Below are positions 1-7,583 of a stretch of DNA of 45,076 nt, piece by piece. The stretch's first letter is position 1, and every line of letters begins with the position of its first letter. The DNA is from Rhodospirillales bacterium (GTDB lineage: Bacteria; Pseudomonadota; Alphaproteobacteria; Acetobacterales; Acetobacteraceae). Both the position numbers and the translations under genes were made by a program. The notes under the pieces are model-generated. The model did no database searches. It was not told the origin of the DNA and saw only the letters and a list, made by a program, of their open reading frames with translations. Location of the stretch: positions 1 to 45,076 of the forward strand of contig JANXVC010000005.1 of NCBI GenBank assembly GCA_025351925.1, written 5' to 3'.

Positions 1-666
1 CGCGTCGAACGCCGCCGCGGCGAGCGCCGGCACCGCGGTCTGCGGCGGCGGCATCGGCCAGGAGGGTAGGCAGGACAGCAGGTCGGGCTGGTCGCCGGCG
101 AACGCCAGGTCGGCGGCGCCACGCAGCAGGGCGGCGATGCAGCGCGCGACGTCCCGAGCGGCCGGGCTGTCGTATTCAAGGTCCAGCAGCGCCAGCAGCC
201 CGTCGAGGTCGGTGAAGCCCAAGGCAAACTGTGATGCATTGGGCGCGCTGAGCCGCAGGGCGACAGCGGCCGTGGTCACTGCGTCGGTGAAGGCTGCGGT
301 GTCGAACCCGTGCGCGCCGTCATGAAAGGCTGGCAGGTTCAGCACGAAGCCCGGCGCTGCGCCGACGCTGCCGTGCCACACCGGCGCGGTCGGCGCGGCC
401 TGGCGGTGCAGCAGCAAGGCGTGCAGGCGATCGGCTAGGGCAGCGTCGCCAGCCTCCCGCGCGCGGGTCGCCACCGGGCGTATCCAGCTATCGGCGGCAC
501 GCGGCAGGGTGACGCTGCCTTCGCCCGGCGCTAGGGCCGCCAGGGCGCTCGCAGCGCGCTCGTCCCAGGCTGCTGGCAGGGTCAAGGCGCGCGTCGGGGC
601 GTCTGGATCGGCGCCAGCAGCCGTGTCGCGCATGCGCACGCCGCGCCAAATCCGGGTGGTTTTCAT
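1..666 (-). CDS. Class II ribonucleotide reductase-like protein, N-terminal part (partial)
   Basis: The frame is open from an ATG at 664-666 to the left edge (222 codons), so the C-terminus is missing. The middle of the translation resembles the C-terminal part of the catalytic domain of adenosylcobalamin-dependent (class II) ribonucleotide reductase. Residues around 118-135 (LNLPAF...FDTAAF) match the family VNLxAFxxxxGxFD block, and a following ALGFTDLDGLL...YDSPAAR segment matches the LGYANLGxLLM...YDSxxGR block. The family's usual first 700 or so residues (ATP cone, active-site cysteines, cobalamin region) are absent, because the protein starts about 115 residues before this block. It may be the stand-alone RNR-like/TSCPD-domain protein found in some Acetobacteraceae rather than an active reductase. 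The TSCPD domain itself would lie outside the window, so this is inference. Confidence 0.55.
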   Translation of the reverse strand, partial: MKTTRIWRGVRMRDTAAGADPDAPTRALTLPAAWDERAASALAALAPGEGSVTLPRAADSWIRPVATRAREAGDAALADRLHALLLHRQAAPTAPVWHGSVGAAPGFVLNLPAFHDGAHGFDTAAFTDAVTTAAVALRLSAPNASQFALGFTDLDGLLALLDLEYDSPAARDVARCIAALLRGAADLAFAGDQPDLLSCLPSWPMPPPQTAVPALAAAAFDA

Positions 667-777
667 GCCGCCTTGCCCATCCTTAGATGCTACGGGCAGC
701 GCAGTTTCGGGGGAAGCTGGAATCTGCATGCCTATCGCGTGATGGACCCAGCCGGTCGGGTCGCTTATATCTCCCGC

Positions 778-1131
778 ATGACCATTGGAACCCGCCTATT
801 CACCTATTTCCGCGGCCGTCCTGTCGGCAGCGACCCCGGCGGCAACCGCTACTTCGAGGAGAAGCGCGTACGGCCGGGCCTGCCACTGCGCCGCTGGGTG
901 CTGTATGCCGGCGAGGTCGATGCGAGCCAAGTGCCGGCGGAGTGGCACGCCTGGCTGCACTACACCACCAACGAGCCCATCCCGCTGGCATCGCGCAAGC
1001 CCTGGCAGAAGCCGCATCAGGCCAATTTGACGGGAACGCCGGGAAGCTATCGTCCGCCGGGCCATGACTACCGCGGCGGGCACCGCGCGCCGTCCACCGG
1101 CGACTACGAATCGTGGACGCCGGGCAGCTAG
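778..1131 (+). CDS. NADH:ubiquinone oxidoreductase accessory subunit, NDUFA12 (B17.2) family
   Basis: A 117-residue protein of the size usual for bacterial NDUFA12 homologues. It is an accessory subunit on the peripheral arm of respiratory complex I in alphaproteobacteria, inherited by mitochondria. The hallmark block is visible: GNRYFEEK near residues 21-28, RRWVLY near 37-42, then PxEWHAWLHY near 56-65 and a C-terminal LTGTPGSYRPPG. In-frame upstream start codons exist, including 673, but homology begins at the ATG at 778 (MTIGTRLF), so that start is chosen. It lies 4 nt before mlaD and leads a plus-strand run of five closely spaced genes. The nuo operon is not in the window, as is normal for this gene. 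Confidence 0.9.
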   Translation: MTIGTRLFTYFRGRPVGSDPGGNRYFEEKRVRPGLPLRRWVLYAGEVDASQVPAEWHAWLHYTTNEPIPLASRKPWQKPHQANLTGTPGSYRPPGHDYRGGHRAPSTGDYESWTPGS

Positions 1132-1135
1132 GCGC

Positions 1136-1642
1136 ATGGCGGGATCGAAGCGGAGCCTCGCCGAGCTGGCGGCGGGGGCGGCGGTGCTGATCGTGACGGC
1201 TGGGTTCATGGCCTATGCGGCGTCCAACACCGGCCGGGGCATCGGCAGCGGCTATCAGCTCTCGGCAAAGTTCGAGAATGTGGGCGCGATCACCTCGGGT
1301 GCAGATGTGCGGATCGGCGGCGTTAAGGTCGGCAGCGTGGTCAGCACGACGATCGACCCGCAATCCTTTCAGGCCGCGGTCCGCTTTACCGTGCAGCCAA
1401 ACATCAAGCTGCCGGATGACAGCAACGCCGTAATCTCGACCAGCGGGCTGCTCGGCGGCGCATACCTCAGCCTCACGCCCGGCGGCAGCGACAAGACCCT
1501 GGCGGATGGCGGCGTAGTCACGATCACCCAGTCGGCGTCGAACTTCGAGGACCTGCTGGGCAAGTTCATCTTCAACGTGGGCAGCCTGGCCGATGCGACG
1601 CAGAAGACGCTCGACCAAAACAAGCAGCAACCGCCGAAATGA
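1136..1642 (+). CDS. mlaD: MlaD/MCE-family phospholipid transport protein
   Basis: A 168-residue protein with one N-terminal membrane helix (about residues 9-28) followed by a single MCE domain (about 38-120). The family signatures DVRIGGVKVG and GLLGGAYLSL...PGG are present. MlaD forms the periplasmic hexameric ring of the MlaFEDB complex, which moves phospholipids between inner and outer membrane to keep outer-membrane asymmetry. The ATG at 1136 lies 4 nt after the NDUFA12 stop, and the stop overlaps the next start in ATGA. The ATPase (mlaF) and permease (mlaE) are not nearby. In alphaproteobacteria mlaD is often next to complex I accessory and DUF2155 genes, so the separation is not unusual. 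Confidence 0.88.
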   Translation: MAGSKRSLAELAAGAAVLIVTAGFMAYAASNTGRGIGSGYQLSAKFENVGAITSGADVRIGGVKVGSVVSTTIDPQSFQAAVRFTVQPNIKLPDDSNAVISTSGLLGGAYLSLTPGGSDKTLADGGVVTITQSASNFEDLLGKFIFNVGSLADATQKTLDQNKQQPPK

Positions 1643-1851
1643 ACGATGCGCCGATCCGGTGGCCGATGGCCGATGGCACCCCGGTGTCATGCCGGGAAAA
1701 GCTGCGGACGCTGGAAGAAAACCATGCCGAGGCCGCGCAGGTGCTGCAGGATGCGTTCGAGGATGCCGTGCTGATGGGCGTGGACGAAGCCGCGATGCGC
1801 CGCATTATGAACGATATGGTCGCGGGCCTGCGCAGCCCGAAGCGTCGTTGA
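1639..1851 (+). CDS. Small conserved hypothetical protein
   Basis: A 70-residue acidic, mostly alpha-helical protein with no signal peptide or membrane segment. It is sandwiched between mlaD (ATGA overlap) and the DUF2155 gene (TGATG overlap), so it is almost certainly translated as part of this run. The sequence has an EENHAEAAQVLQDAFEDAVLMG helix followed by VDEAAMRRIMNDMV and a basic end. The repeated overlap and the codon use of a GC-rich gene argue that it is real. The family is not recognised and no function can be assigned from sequence. Confidence 0.7.
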   Translation: MNDAPIRWPMADGTPVSCREKLRTLEENHAEAAQVLQDAFEDAVLMGVDEAAMRRIMNDMVAGLRSPKRR

Positions 1852-2225
1852 TGCGCCGTCTTGTGATGCTGGCGCTCCTCGCTATGCGGGTCGCCCCCGC
1901 GCAGGCAGCCGGGCCGCCGTCGTCCCCCGACGCCTGGCAGCCGCGCGACACGGCGGAATTGTCTGTGCTCGACAAGGTGCGCGCGCAGCCTTCGCCCTTG
2001 ACGGTGCGAGTGGGGCAGAGCGTGTCATGGGGCTCGTTGACGATCACCGTGCGCGGCTGCGTCACGCGCCCGCCGGACCTGCCGCAGGATAGCGCGGCGT
2101 TCCTCGAGGTGACTGACGGCCGGGCCACCGGCAGCGCCTTCCATGGCTGGATGCTGGCCAGCGCGCCCGCCTTGTCGCTGATGGAGCACCCGATCTACGA
2201 CCTGCGGGTGACGTCATGTCATTGA
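1851..2225 (+). CDS. DUF2155 domain protein, secreted
   Basis: A 124-residue protein with a short signal peptide (hydrophobic stretch about residues 4-19, ending APAQA). It is followed by a DUF2155 domain: LDKVRAQ near residue 40, VGQSVSWGSLTI near 57-68, a Cys in RGCVTRPP, then FHGWMLASAP and EHPIYDLRVTSC at the C-terminus. The two conserved cysteines suggest a periplasmic disulphide. DUF2155 proteins are widespread in alphaproteobacteria, often near NDUFA12 and mlaD; their function is unknown. The start overlaps the preceding stop by 1 nt and its last 10 nt overlap otsB. Confidence 0.85.
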   Translation: MRRLVMLALLAMRVAPAQAAGPPSSPDAWQPRDTAELSVLDKVRAQPSPLTVRVGQSVSWGSLTITVRGCVTRPPDLPQDSAAFLEVTDGRATGSAFHGWMLASAPALSLMEHPIYDLRVTSCH

Positions 2226-3004
2226 GCGGGGTGCCACTGAGCGCGCTGGCCGTGGCGCAGTCGGCGCTGCTGCTCGACATGGACGGCACGCTGCTGGATA
2301 TCGCGCCCACGCCGGATCAGGTGCGGGTGGCGCCGGGCCTGATTGATGCGCTGCGCCGGCTGCGGGACGTGATGGGCGGCGCGCTCGCGGTGGTGACCGG
2401 GCGGCCGATCGAGCAGGTGGACGGACTGTTTGCCGGCGTGCCGTACGCCGTCGCCGGGGAGCATGGCGGCGCGATCCGGCACGCGCCCGGCGCCGAGGTC
2501 GTCCGCGCCAGTCTGCCCAGCGCCCCCGTCGAGTGGGTGATGCAGGCGGCCCGCCTCGCCGACGCGCATCCTGGCGTGCTGCTGGAGCAGAAGCAGCGCG
2601 GTTTCGTGCTGCACTACCGGGCGGTGCCGGATTTAGGGCCGATGCTGCGCGACGCCGCTCTGGCGCTCATTGCCCCGCTGTCCCACCAGTTCCAATTGAT
2701 GGAGGCGCTGATGGCGTGGGAGATCCGGCCCCGCGGTGCCGACAAGGGCAGCGCCGTCGAGGCGCTGATGGCCCAGGCGCCGTTCGCAGGGCGGCAGCCG
2801 ATCTATATTGGTGACGACGTTACGGACGAGGACGGGATGCGCGCCGCCCGCGCTTTGGGGGGCGCCGGACTGCGGGTGGATGAGTTTTTCGTTGATCCTC
2901 CAGGCGTGCGCAGCTGGCTGGCTCGGGCCGCCGCAGACCCCACCGCCTGGCCGCCGTTGCCGCGTCAACCCAGTGCGGCTGCGACCGTCTTGCCGCCCAG
3001 ATAG
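2216..3004 (+). CDS. otsB: Trehalose-6-phosphate phosphatase
   Basis: A 262-residue HAD-superfamily phosphatase of the OtsB type that removes phosphate from trehalose 6-phosphate. HAD motif I DMDGT is at residues 21-25 (nucleophile D21), motif II in VVTGR at about 59-63, and motif IV GDDVTDEDG at about 199-207. Length and motif order fit bacterial OtsB. The start at 2216 lies inside the DUF2155 gene, so translation is probably coupled. The 3' end overlaps the opposite-strand livF by 40 nt. No trehalose-6-phosphate synthase (otsA) is in the window; a related sugar-phosphate specificity cannot be excluded, but the OtsB motif pattern is good. Confidence 0.88.
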   Translation: MSLSGVPLSALAVAQSALLLDMDGTLLDIAPTPDQVRVAPGLIDALRRLRDVMGGALAVVTGRPIEQVDGLFAGVPYAVAGEHGGAIRHAPGAEVVRASLPSAPVEWVMQAARLADAHPGVLLEQKQRGFVLHYRAVPDLGPMLRDAALALIAPLSHQFQLMEALMAWEIRPRGADKGSAVEALMAQAPFAGRQPIYIGDDVTDEDGMRAARALGGAGLRVDEFFVDPPGVRSWLARAAADPTAWPPLPRQPSAAATVLPPR

Positions 3005-3705
3005 GCCGCCCGCACGTCCGGATTGCTCCACAGCTCCGCGGGTGCGCCGGCGACCAGCAGGCTGCCGGTCTCCAGCACGTAGCCGCGGTCGGCGACCGAT
3101 AGCGCCATATGGGCGTTTTGCTCAACCAAAAGCACCGTCGTGCCGCGGCGACGGATCTCGGCGATAATACGAAACACCTGCTGCACGATCAGCGGCGCCA
3201 GGCCGAGCGACGGCTCGTCCAGCAGCAGCAGGCGCGGTTTCGCCATCATGCCGCGCGCGACGGCGACCATCTGCAGCTGCCCGCCCGACAGCGTCCAGCC
3301 AAGCGCGTGTTCCAGCCGCTTCAGGTCGGGGAAGAAGGCCAGCATTTCGTCGGTTTCTGCCTCCAGGACACGGCGGCCTATCCCGCGCCGGTTGCTGCCG
3401 CCCAGCAGGATATTCTCCCGCACCGTTAGGCCGGGGAATACCCGGCGCCCCTCCGGCACGTGGGCGATGCCGAGCCGTACGATCGCCTCCGGCTTCATGC
3501 CGATCAGCGACTGCCCGGCAAAGCTCAACCGGCCCGAGACGTTGGGCACCAGGCCCGAGATGGCGCGCAATGTGGTGCTTTTGCCCGCGCCGTTGCTGCC
3601 GAGCAGGGTAACGATCTCGCCCTCCTCGACCACCAGCGAGAGCTCCTTCAGCACGTTGGCGGCGCCGTAGCGGGCGACGAGGCCGCCCAATTCAAGCAGC
3701 GGCAT
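2965..3705 (-). CDS. livF: Branched-chain amino acid-type ABC transporter ATPase LivF
   Basis: A 246-residue ABC ATPase. Walker A is GSNGAGKST (residues 36-44), the signature LSGGQ is at 139-143 and Walker B LLLLDEPSLGL is at about 159-169; the C-terminal region ends as in LivF. LivF is one of two ATPases powering HAAT-family importers for branched-chain or other amino acids and short amides. The ATG at 3705 (MPLLELGG) is chosen because family homology starts there. It overlaps the upstream livMG fusion by 14 nt and is last in the minus-strand run. Its final 40 nt overlap the end of otsB on the other strand. Confidence 0.92.
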   Translation of the reverse strand: MPLLELGGLVARYGAANVLKELSLVVEEGEIVTLLGSNGAGKSTTLRAISGLVPNVSGRLSFAGQSLIGMKPEAIVRLGIAHVPEGRRVFPGLTVRENILLGGSNRRGIGRRVLEAETDEMLAFFPDLKRLEHALGWTLSGGQLQMVAVARGMMAKPRLLLLDEPSLGLAPLIVQQVFRIIAEIRRRGTTVLLVEQNAHMALSVADRGYVLETGSLLVAGAPAELWSNPDVRAAYLGGKTVAAALG

Positions 3706-5479
3706 CTTGGCGGGGCTCCCCGAGATAGGCGGCGATGACGTCCGGATGGGACAGCACGTCACGCGGGCCGCCATCGGCAATGCGGCGGCCGAAGTTCAGC
3801 ACGGTGATGTGGTCGGCGACCTGCTCGACCAGGTTCATGTCGTGATCGACGATCAGAATGGTCAGGCCGTGCCCCTTCAGGCGGCGAAGCAGGGCGCCGA
3901 GCTCCTGCTTTTCCGTGAGGTTGAGGCCGGCCGCGGGCTCGTCCAGCAGCAGCACCTGCGGGTTGCCCGCGAGCGCCCGGGCGATCTCGACGTAGCGCTG
4001 GGTGCCGTAGGACAATGTGCCGACCATGCGGTTGGCGTCTTGGCGTAGGCCGACGAAGTCGAGCGCCGCGAGCGCCCGCTCCACGACCAGGGCCGGCTGC
4101 TCGGCGATGTCGTTGCCGGGCCGCTCGGCGCCGACCATGACGTTTTCCAGCACCGTCATGCCGCGGAACACCCGGATATTTTGAAAAGTGCGGGCGAGGC
4201 CGCGGCGGGTGCGCTCGTGCGCCGCGGTGCCGGTCACGTCCTGCCCGGCGATAGCGATGCGCCCGGCGGTGGGGCGGTACAGCCCGGTCACGACATTGAT
4301 AAAAGTGGTCTTGCCGGAGCCGTTGGGGCCGATCAGCGCGTGGACGGTGCCGCGGCGCACCGCCATGTCCACGCCGTCCAGCGCCTTCAGGCCGCCGAAG
4401 TGCTTGGCGAGGCCTTCGATGCGCATCGCGATATCGGCAGTTTCTATCCCGCGCTGGCCCAGCAGCGGCAGCGGCGTGACTGCGCCGGTGATGACGGATG
4501 CCGGGCGGCGCAGGCGGTGGGTGAGGCCCCACAACCCGTCCGGCAGGAAAACCATGATGAGGATGACGGCCGCGCCATAGACCGCAAGATAGACCTGACG
4601 CAGGAAGCGCAGCCACTCGGGCAGGATCACCAGCAGCCCGGTGCCGAGCAGGGCGCCGAACGGCGACTGCACGCCGCCCAGCAGCGCCATGGTCAGCAGC
4701 ACGATGCTCTCGCCGAACCCGAACTGGTCCGGGCTGATATAGGCGAAGGCGCCGGCGAACAGCCCGCCGCCCAGGCCGCCAAGCAGCGCGCTGATGCCGA
4801 AGGCCAGCACCTTGGTCGTGAAAATGTCGATGCCGCAGGTGCTGGCGGCGATCTCGTTGTCGCGCACTGCCTGCATGGCGCGGCCGAGCCGCGTAGTTTT
4901 TAGCCGCCAGATATACCAGGTGACGCATACGAGGGCCACGAGGCACAGCGCCAGATAGTGGTCGCCGCGGTCGAGATGCAGGCCGGGCACGCTGGGCCGG
5001 GCGATGCCCTTGACCCCGTCCGGCCCGTGCGTCAGGCCGATCCAGTTGTTCAGCACCAGCGTCAGGATTTGCTGGAAGCTGATGGTGACCATGGCGAGGT
5101 AGTGTCCGCCAAGCCGCAGGCTGGCGAGGCCGAGCGCCACGCCGAATACGGTCGCCAGCGCCACGCCGGCGGCTAGCGCCGCGAAGAATGGCAGGCCGTA
5201 ATCGACGGTGCCGAGCGCTACGCCATAGCCGCCGAGGCCGAAGAACGCTGCCTGCGCCAGGGAGATCTGCCCGCAATAGCCGAGCACCACGACCAGCCCG
5301 GCTACCGCGACGGAGTAGGTCGCCGCCTGCATGACGATGTTGAGGGTATAGCCCTGCTCCGGCACCAGGGTGGACAGCGCCAGCACGCCGACGAGGGCGG
5401 CGGCCAACGCCGGGAGACCGCGCCAGGTGCGCGCCTGGATGACGCTGGGCGCGGCGGCGAGCGTTGCGGTGCTGCTCAT
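3692..5479 (-). CDS. livM: Fused ABC permease-ATPase (LivM-LivG)
   Basis: A 595-residue fusion of an integral-membrane permease and an ATPase. Residues 1 to about 325 are LivM-like, with eight or more hydrophobic segments and the typical GYCGQISLAQAAF and AMQAVRDNEIAA blocks. After a short linker (about 326-350) comes a complete LivG-type ATPase with Walker A GPNGSGKT near 382, a signature in TLSYGTQRYVEIARAL and Walker B LLLDEPAAGLN. The signature reads LSYGTQ rather than LSGGQ, as is common in LivG. The stop of livH overlaps this start (ATGA) and the 3' end overlaps livF. Such livMG fusions are known in proteobacteria, and no stop or frameshift separates the halves. Confidence 0.92.
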   Translation of the reverse strand: MSSTATLAAAPSVIQARTWRGLPALAAALVGVLALSTLVPEQGYTLNIVMQAATYSVAVAGLVVVLGYCGQISLAQAAFFGLGGYGVALGTVDYGLPFFAALAAGVALATVFGVALGLASLRLGGHYLAMVTISFQQILTLVLNNWIGLTHGPDGVKGIARPSVPGLHLDRGDHYLALCLVALVCVTWYIWRLKTTRLGRAMQAVRDNEIAASTCGIDIFTTKVLAFGISALLGGLGGGLFAGAFAYISPDQFGFGESIVLLTMALLGGVQSPFGALLGTGLLVILPEWLRFLRQVYLAVYGAAVILIMVFLPDGLWGLTHRLRRPASVITGAVTPLPLLGQRGIETADIAMRIEGLAKHFGGLKALDGVDMAVRRGTVHALIGPNGSGKTTFINVVTGLYRPTAGRIAIAGQDVTGTAAHERTRRGLARTFQNIRVFRGMTVLENVMVGAERPGNDIAEQPALVVERALAALDFVGLRQDANRMVGTLSYGTQRYVEIARALAGNPQVLLLDEPAAGLNLTEKQELGALLRRLKGHGLTILIVDHDMNLVEQVADHITVLNFGRRIADGGPRDVLSHPDVIAAYLGEPRQDAAA

Positions 5480-6351
5480 GCCTTCTCCGCGATCTTCTCG
5501 CCAAATAGCCCCTGTGGGCGGACGAGCAAAAACAGCAGCAGCAGCCCAAACGCCAGGGCATCTTTATAAGGCACCGAAATATACGCTGCTCCAAAAGTCT
5601 CCACCACGCCAAGCGACAGGCCGCCCAGGATAGCGCCGGGGATGTTGCCGAAGCCGCCGATGATGTTGGCGGCGAAGGCTTTCAGCGAGATGATCGCGCC
5701 CATGCCGACCGATACGAACAGCACCGGCGCCACCAGGATGCCGGCCAGGCCGCCCAATGCGGCGCTGTAGGCGAAGGTGATCAGAATCATCAGCGCGACC
5801 GGGATGCCAAGCAGGCTCGCCATCTCCTTGTCCTGGCTGGTGGCCTGCAGCTTTTTGCCCAGCAGGGTCTTCTCGAAGATCAGGAACTGCAGCGCCACCA
5901 TGACGGTCGCCGTCACCATGATGGCGAGGTATTGGCTGTCCATGAACACGCCGCCGACCTCGAAGCCCGGCGTGTCGAACAGGCCGGGCAGCACCTCGGG
6001 ACTCGGCCCATACAGCGCGAGCACGGTGTTGGCGAGGAAGATGCTGGCGCCGATCGTGCTGATGATGACGGGCATCTGGCCGCGGTGGCGCAGCGGCCAA
6101 TAGGTCGCGCCGGCGAACAGCACGCCGAACCCGGCCATCAGCACGACGGCGATCGGCAGCGCGATGAGGTACGGGATGCCCAGCGCGCCGGACAATATGA
6201 CCATTGCGTAGGCGCCGAGCATGGAGAACTCGCCCTGGGCGAAGTTCACGACGCTTGCCGCCCGGATCAGCAGCACGAAGCCCAGGGCGACCAGGGCGTA
6301 GATTGCGCCGATGCCGAGCCCGGTGAACAGCAGCTGCGGGATCAGGCTCAT
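5476..6351 (-). CDS. livH: Branched-chain amino acid-type ABC transporter permease LivH
   Basis: A 291-residue inner-membrane permease with about eight hydrophobic helices. It has the LivH-type block SVVNFAQGEFSMLGAYA near residues 33-49 and GGFGNIPGAILGG in the C-terminal third. It pairs with the LivM half of the downstream fusion to form the membrane channel of a HAAT importer. The start ATG is 18 nt after the solute-binding protein stop and its own stop overlaps the next start in ATGA. The substrate cannot be read from the permease. Confidence 0.93.
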   Translation of the reverse strand: MSLIPQLLFTGLGIGAIYALVALGFVLLIRAASVVNFAQGEFSMLGAYAMVILSGALGIPYLIALPIAVVLMAGFGVLFAGATYWPLRHRGQMPVIISTIGASIFLANTVLALYGPSPEVLPGLFDTPGFEVGGVFMDSQYLAIMVTATVMVALQFLIFEKTLLGKKLQATSQDKEMASLLGIPVALMILITFAYSAALGGLAGILVAPVLFVSVGMGAIISLKAFAANIIGGFGNIPGAILGGLSLGVVETFGAAYISVPYKDALAFGLLLLFLLVRPQGLFGEKIAEKA

Positions 6352-6369
6352 GCGATGCGGGCCAAGAGC

Positions 6370-7509
6370 CTACGCTTTGAACTCGATGCGGCGGTCGAAA
6401 ACGATCTTGCCGTTCTCGTTCTTCACGACGTTGTAGCCACGCAGGCCATCGCCCTTATCGTCGAAGTTGTATTCGCCCTCCGCCCCGGCGTAGCCGCGTA
6501 TCGCCGCAAGCGCAGCACGGATCGCCTCGGGCTCGGTGCTGCCGGCGTCGTTGATCCCCCGCGCCAGCAGGTTCACCGCGTCGAATGTCCAGGAGGACTG
6601 GTTGTCGGGAATGGCCTTATACAGCGCCTGGTACCGCTCGGCGAAGGCCTTCGACGCCGGAGTAGCGTCCACCGCGTAGTCTGCCACGCCGTAGGTGCCG
6701 AACAGCGCGCGACCCGCCAGGTTGAGCGCCGTGGTGTTCACGATAGAGGGCGAGCCGACCCAGGGGACCGTCACGCCGAGCTGTCGGAGCTGGCGCGCGA
6801 AGATTCCCAGGTCGCTCTCAAACGTAAAGTAGCTGCCGACAATATCGGCGCCCGACTGCCGCACCGCCAATACCACCGCCGTGTAGTCCGATGCCTGGTT
6901 GGTGTAGCCCTGCATCAGCACTGGGGTGATCCCCTTATCCTTCAGCGCCGCTTCCAGCGCCTTCGATCCGTTGCTGCCGAAGGCGTCGGTCGAGAACACC
7001 ACCGCCCATTTCTGCTTTTTCAGGTCGCCCGTGCCGAACTCGGCGATGACCTTGGCCGAGTAGCTGTCGTTCGGCCGGCAGCGGAACAGCCACTTGTTGC
7101 CCTCCTGCGTCAGCGTTGGGTCGGTGCCGCCGAACATCATCGGCTTGGCTGCCTTCAACACGTCGGGTGAGATGGCGTGGACCTGGGTGGACCGGATCGG
7201 GCCGATGAATGCCGTGATATCGGCGCGGCCGGACAAGCGGCTGAACGCCAGCACCGCGCCGGGGTTGGTGGTCTGGTCGTCCTCGGTCACTAGCTCCAGT
7301 TTGCGGCCCAGCACGCCTTTCTCGTTCACCATCTCCAGGGCCTGGCGCATGCCATTGATCCCAAATTTGCCGGCTTCTGCGGCGGGTCCCGTCGAGGGCA
7401 CCACGACGCCGATCTTGATCGTGTCCTCGGCGCGGGCGAACCGGGGCATGGTCGCGACCGCGGCAGTGGACAGCGCGAAGGCCCGGCGGGTCAGATGGCG
7501 GATCGCCAT
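6370..7509 (-). CDS. livK: ABC transporter substrate-binding protein, LivK/HAAT family
   Basis: A 379-residue periplasmic binding protein (type I periplasmic-binding fold). The N-terminus has a Tat-like twin-arginine signal (TRRAFAL near residues 7-13), a hydrophobic stretch and a likely cleavage after FARA near residue 26. The mature part begins DTIKIGVVVPSTGPAAEAGK, typical of the amino-acid/amide-binding family, and the FGGTDPTLT and YFTFESDLG regions fit the same fold. It precedes livH, livMG and livF, so it supplies their substrate. Ligand specificity (leucine-type, aromatic, amide or other carboxylate) cannot be determined. Upstream lies the GH5-like gene, 74 nt away. Confidence 0.9.
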   Translation of the reverse strand: MAIRHLTRRAFALSTAAVATMPRFARAEDTIKIGVVVPSTGPAAEAGKFGINGMRQALEMVNEKGVLGRKLELVTEDDQTTNPGAVLAFSRLSGRADITAFIGPIRSTQVHAISPDVLKAAKPMMFGGTDPTLTQEGNKWLFRCRPNDSYSAKVIAEFGTGDLKKQKWAVVFSTDAFGSNGSKALEAALKDKGITPVLMQGYTNQASDYTAVVLAVRQSGADIVGSYFTFESDLGIFARQLRQLGVTVPWVGSPSIVNTTALNLAGRALFGTYGVADYAVDATPASKAFAERYQALYKAIPDNQSSWTFDAVNLLARGINDAGSTEPEAIRAALAAIRGYAGAEGEYNFDDKGDGLRGYNVVKNENGKIVFDRRIEFKA

Positions 7510-7583
7510 GGTTTCAGCTCCCTATGCGGCTCTGAAGGCCGTTATTGCAGGGATACGAACACACGCCCTGGCTGGCGGCAACC

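Noticed and set aside
800-1690. 296-codon frame opposite NDUFA12 and mlaD
   Set aside because: Biased Arg/Ala composition and no family features; the opposite strand carries two clear genes.
3759-5612. Long 617-codon frame on the minus strand in another register over the livMG region
   Set aside because: Arg/Pro/Ala-rich shadow of the real fusion gene, a usual artefact of high-GC DNA.
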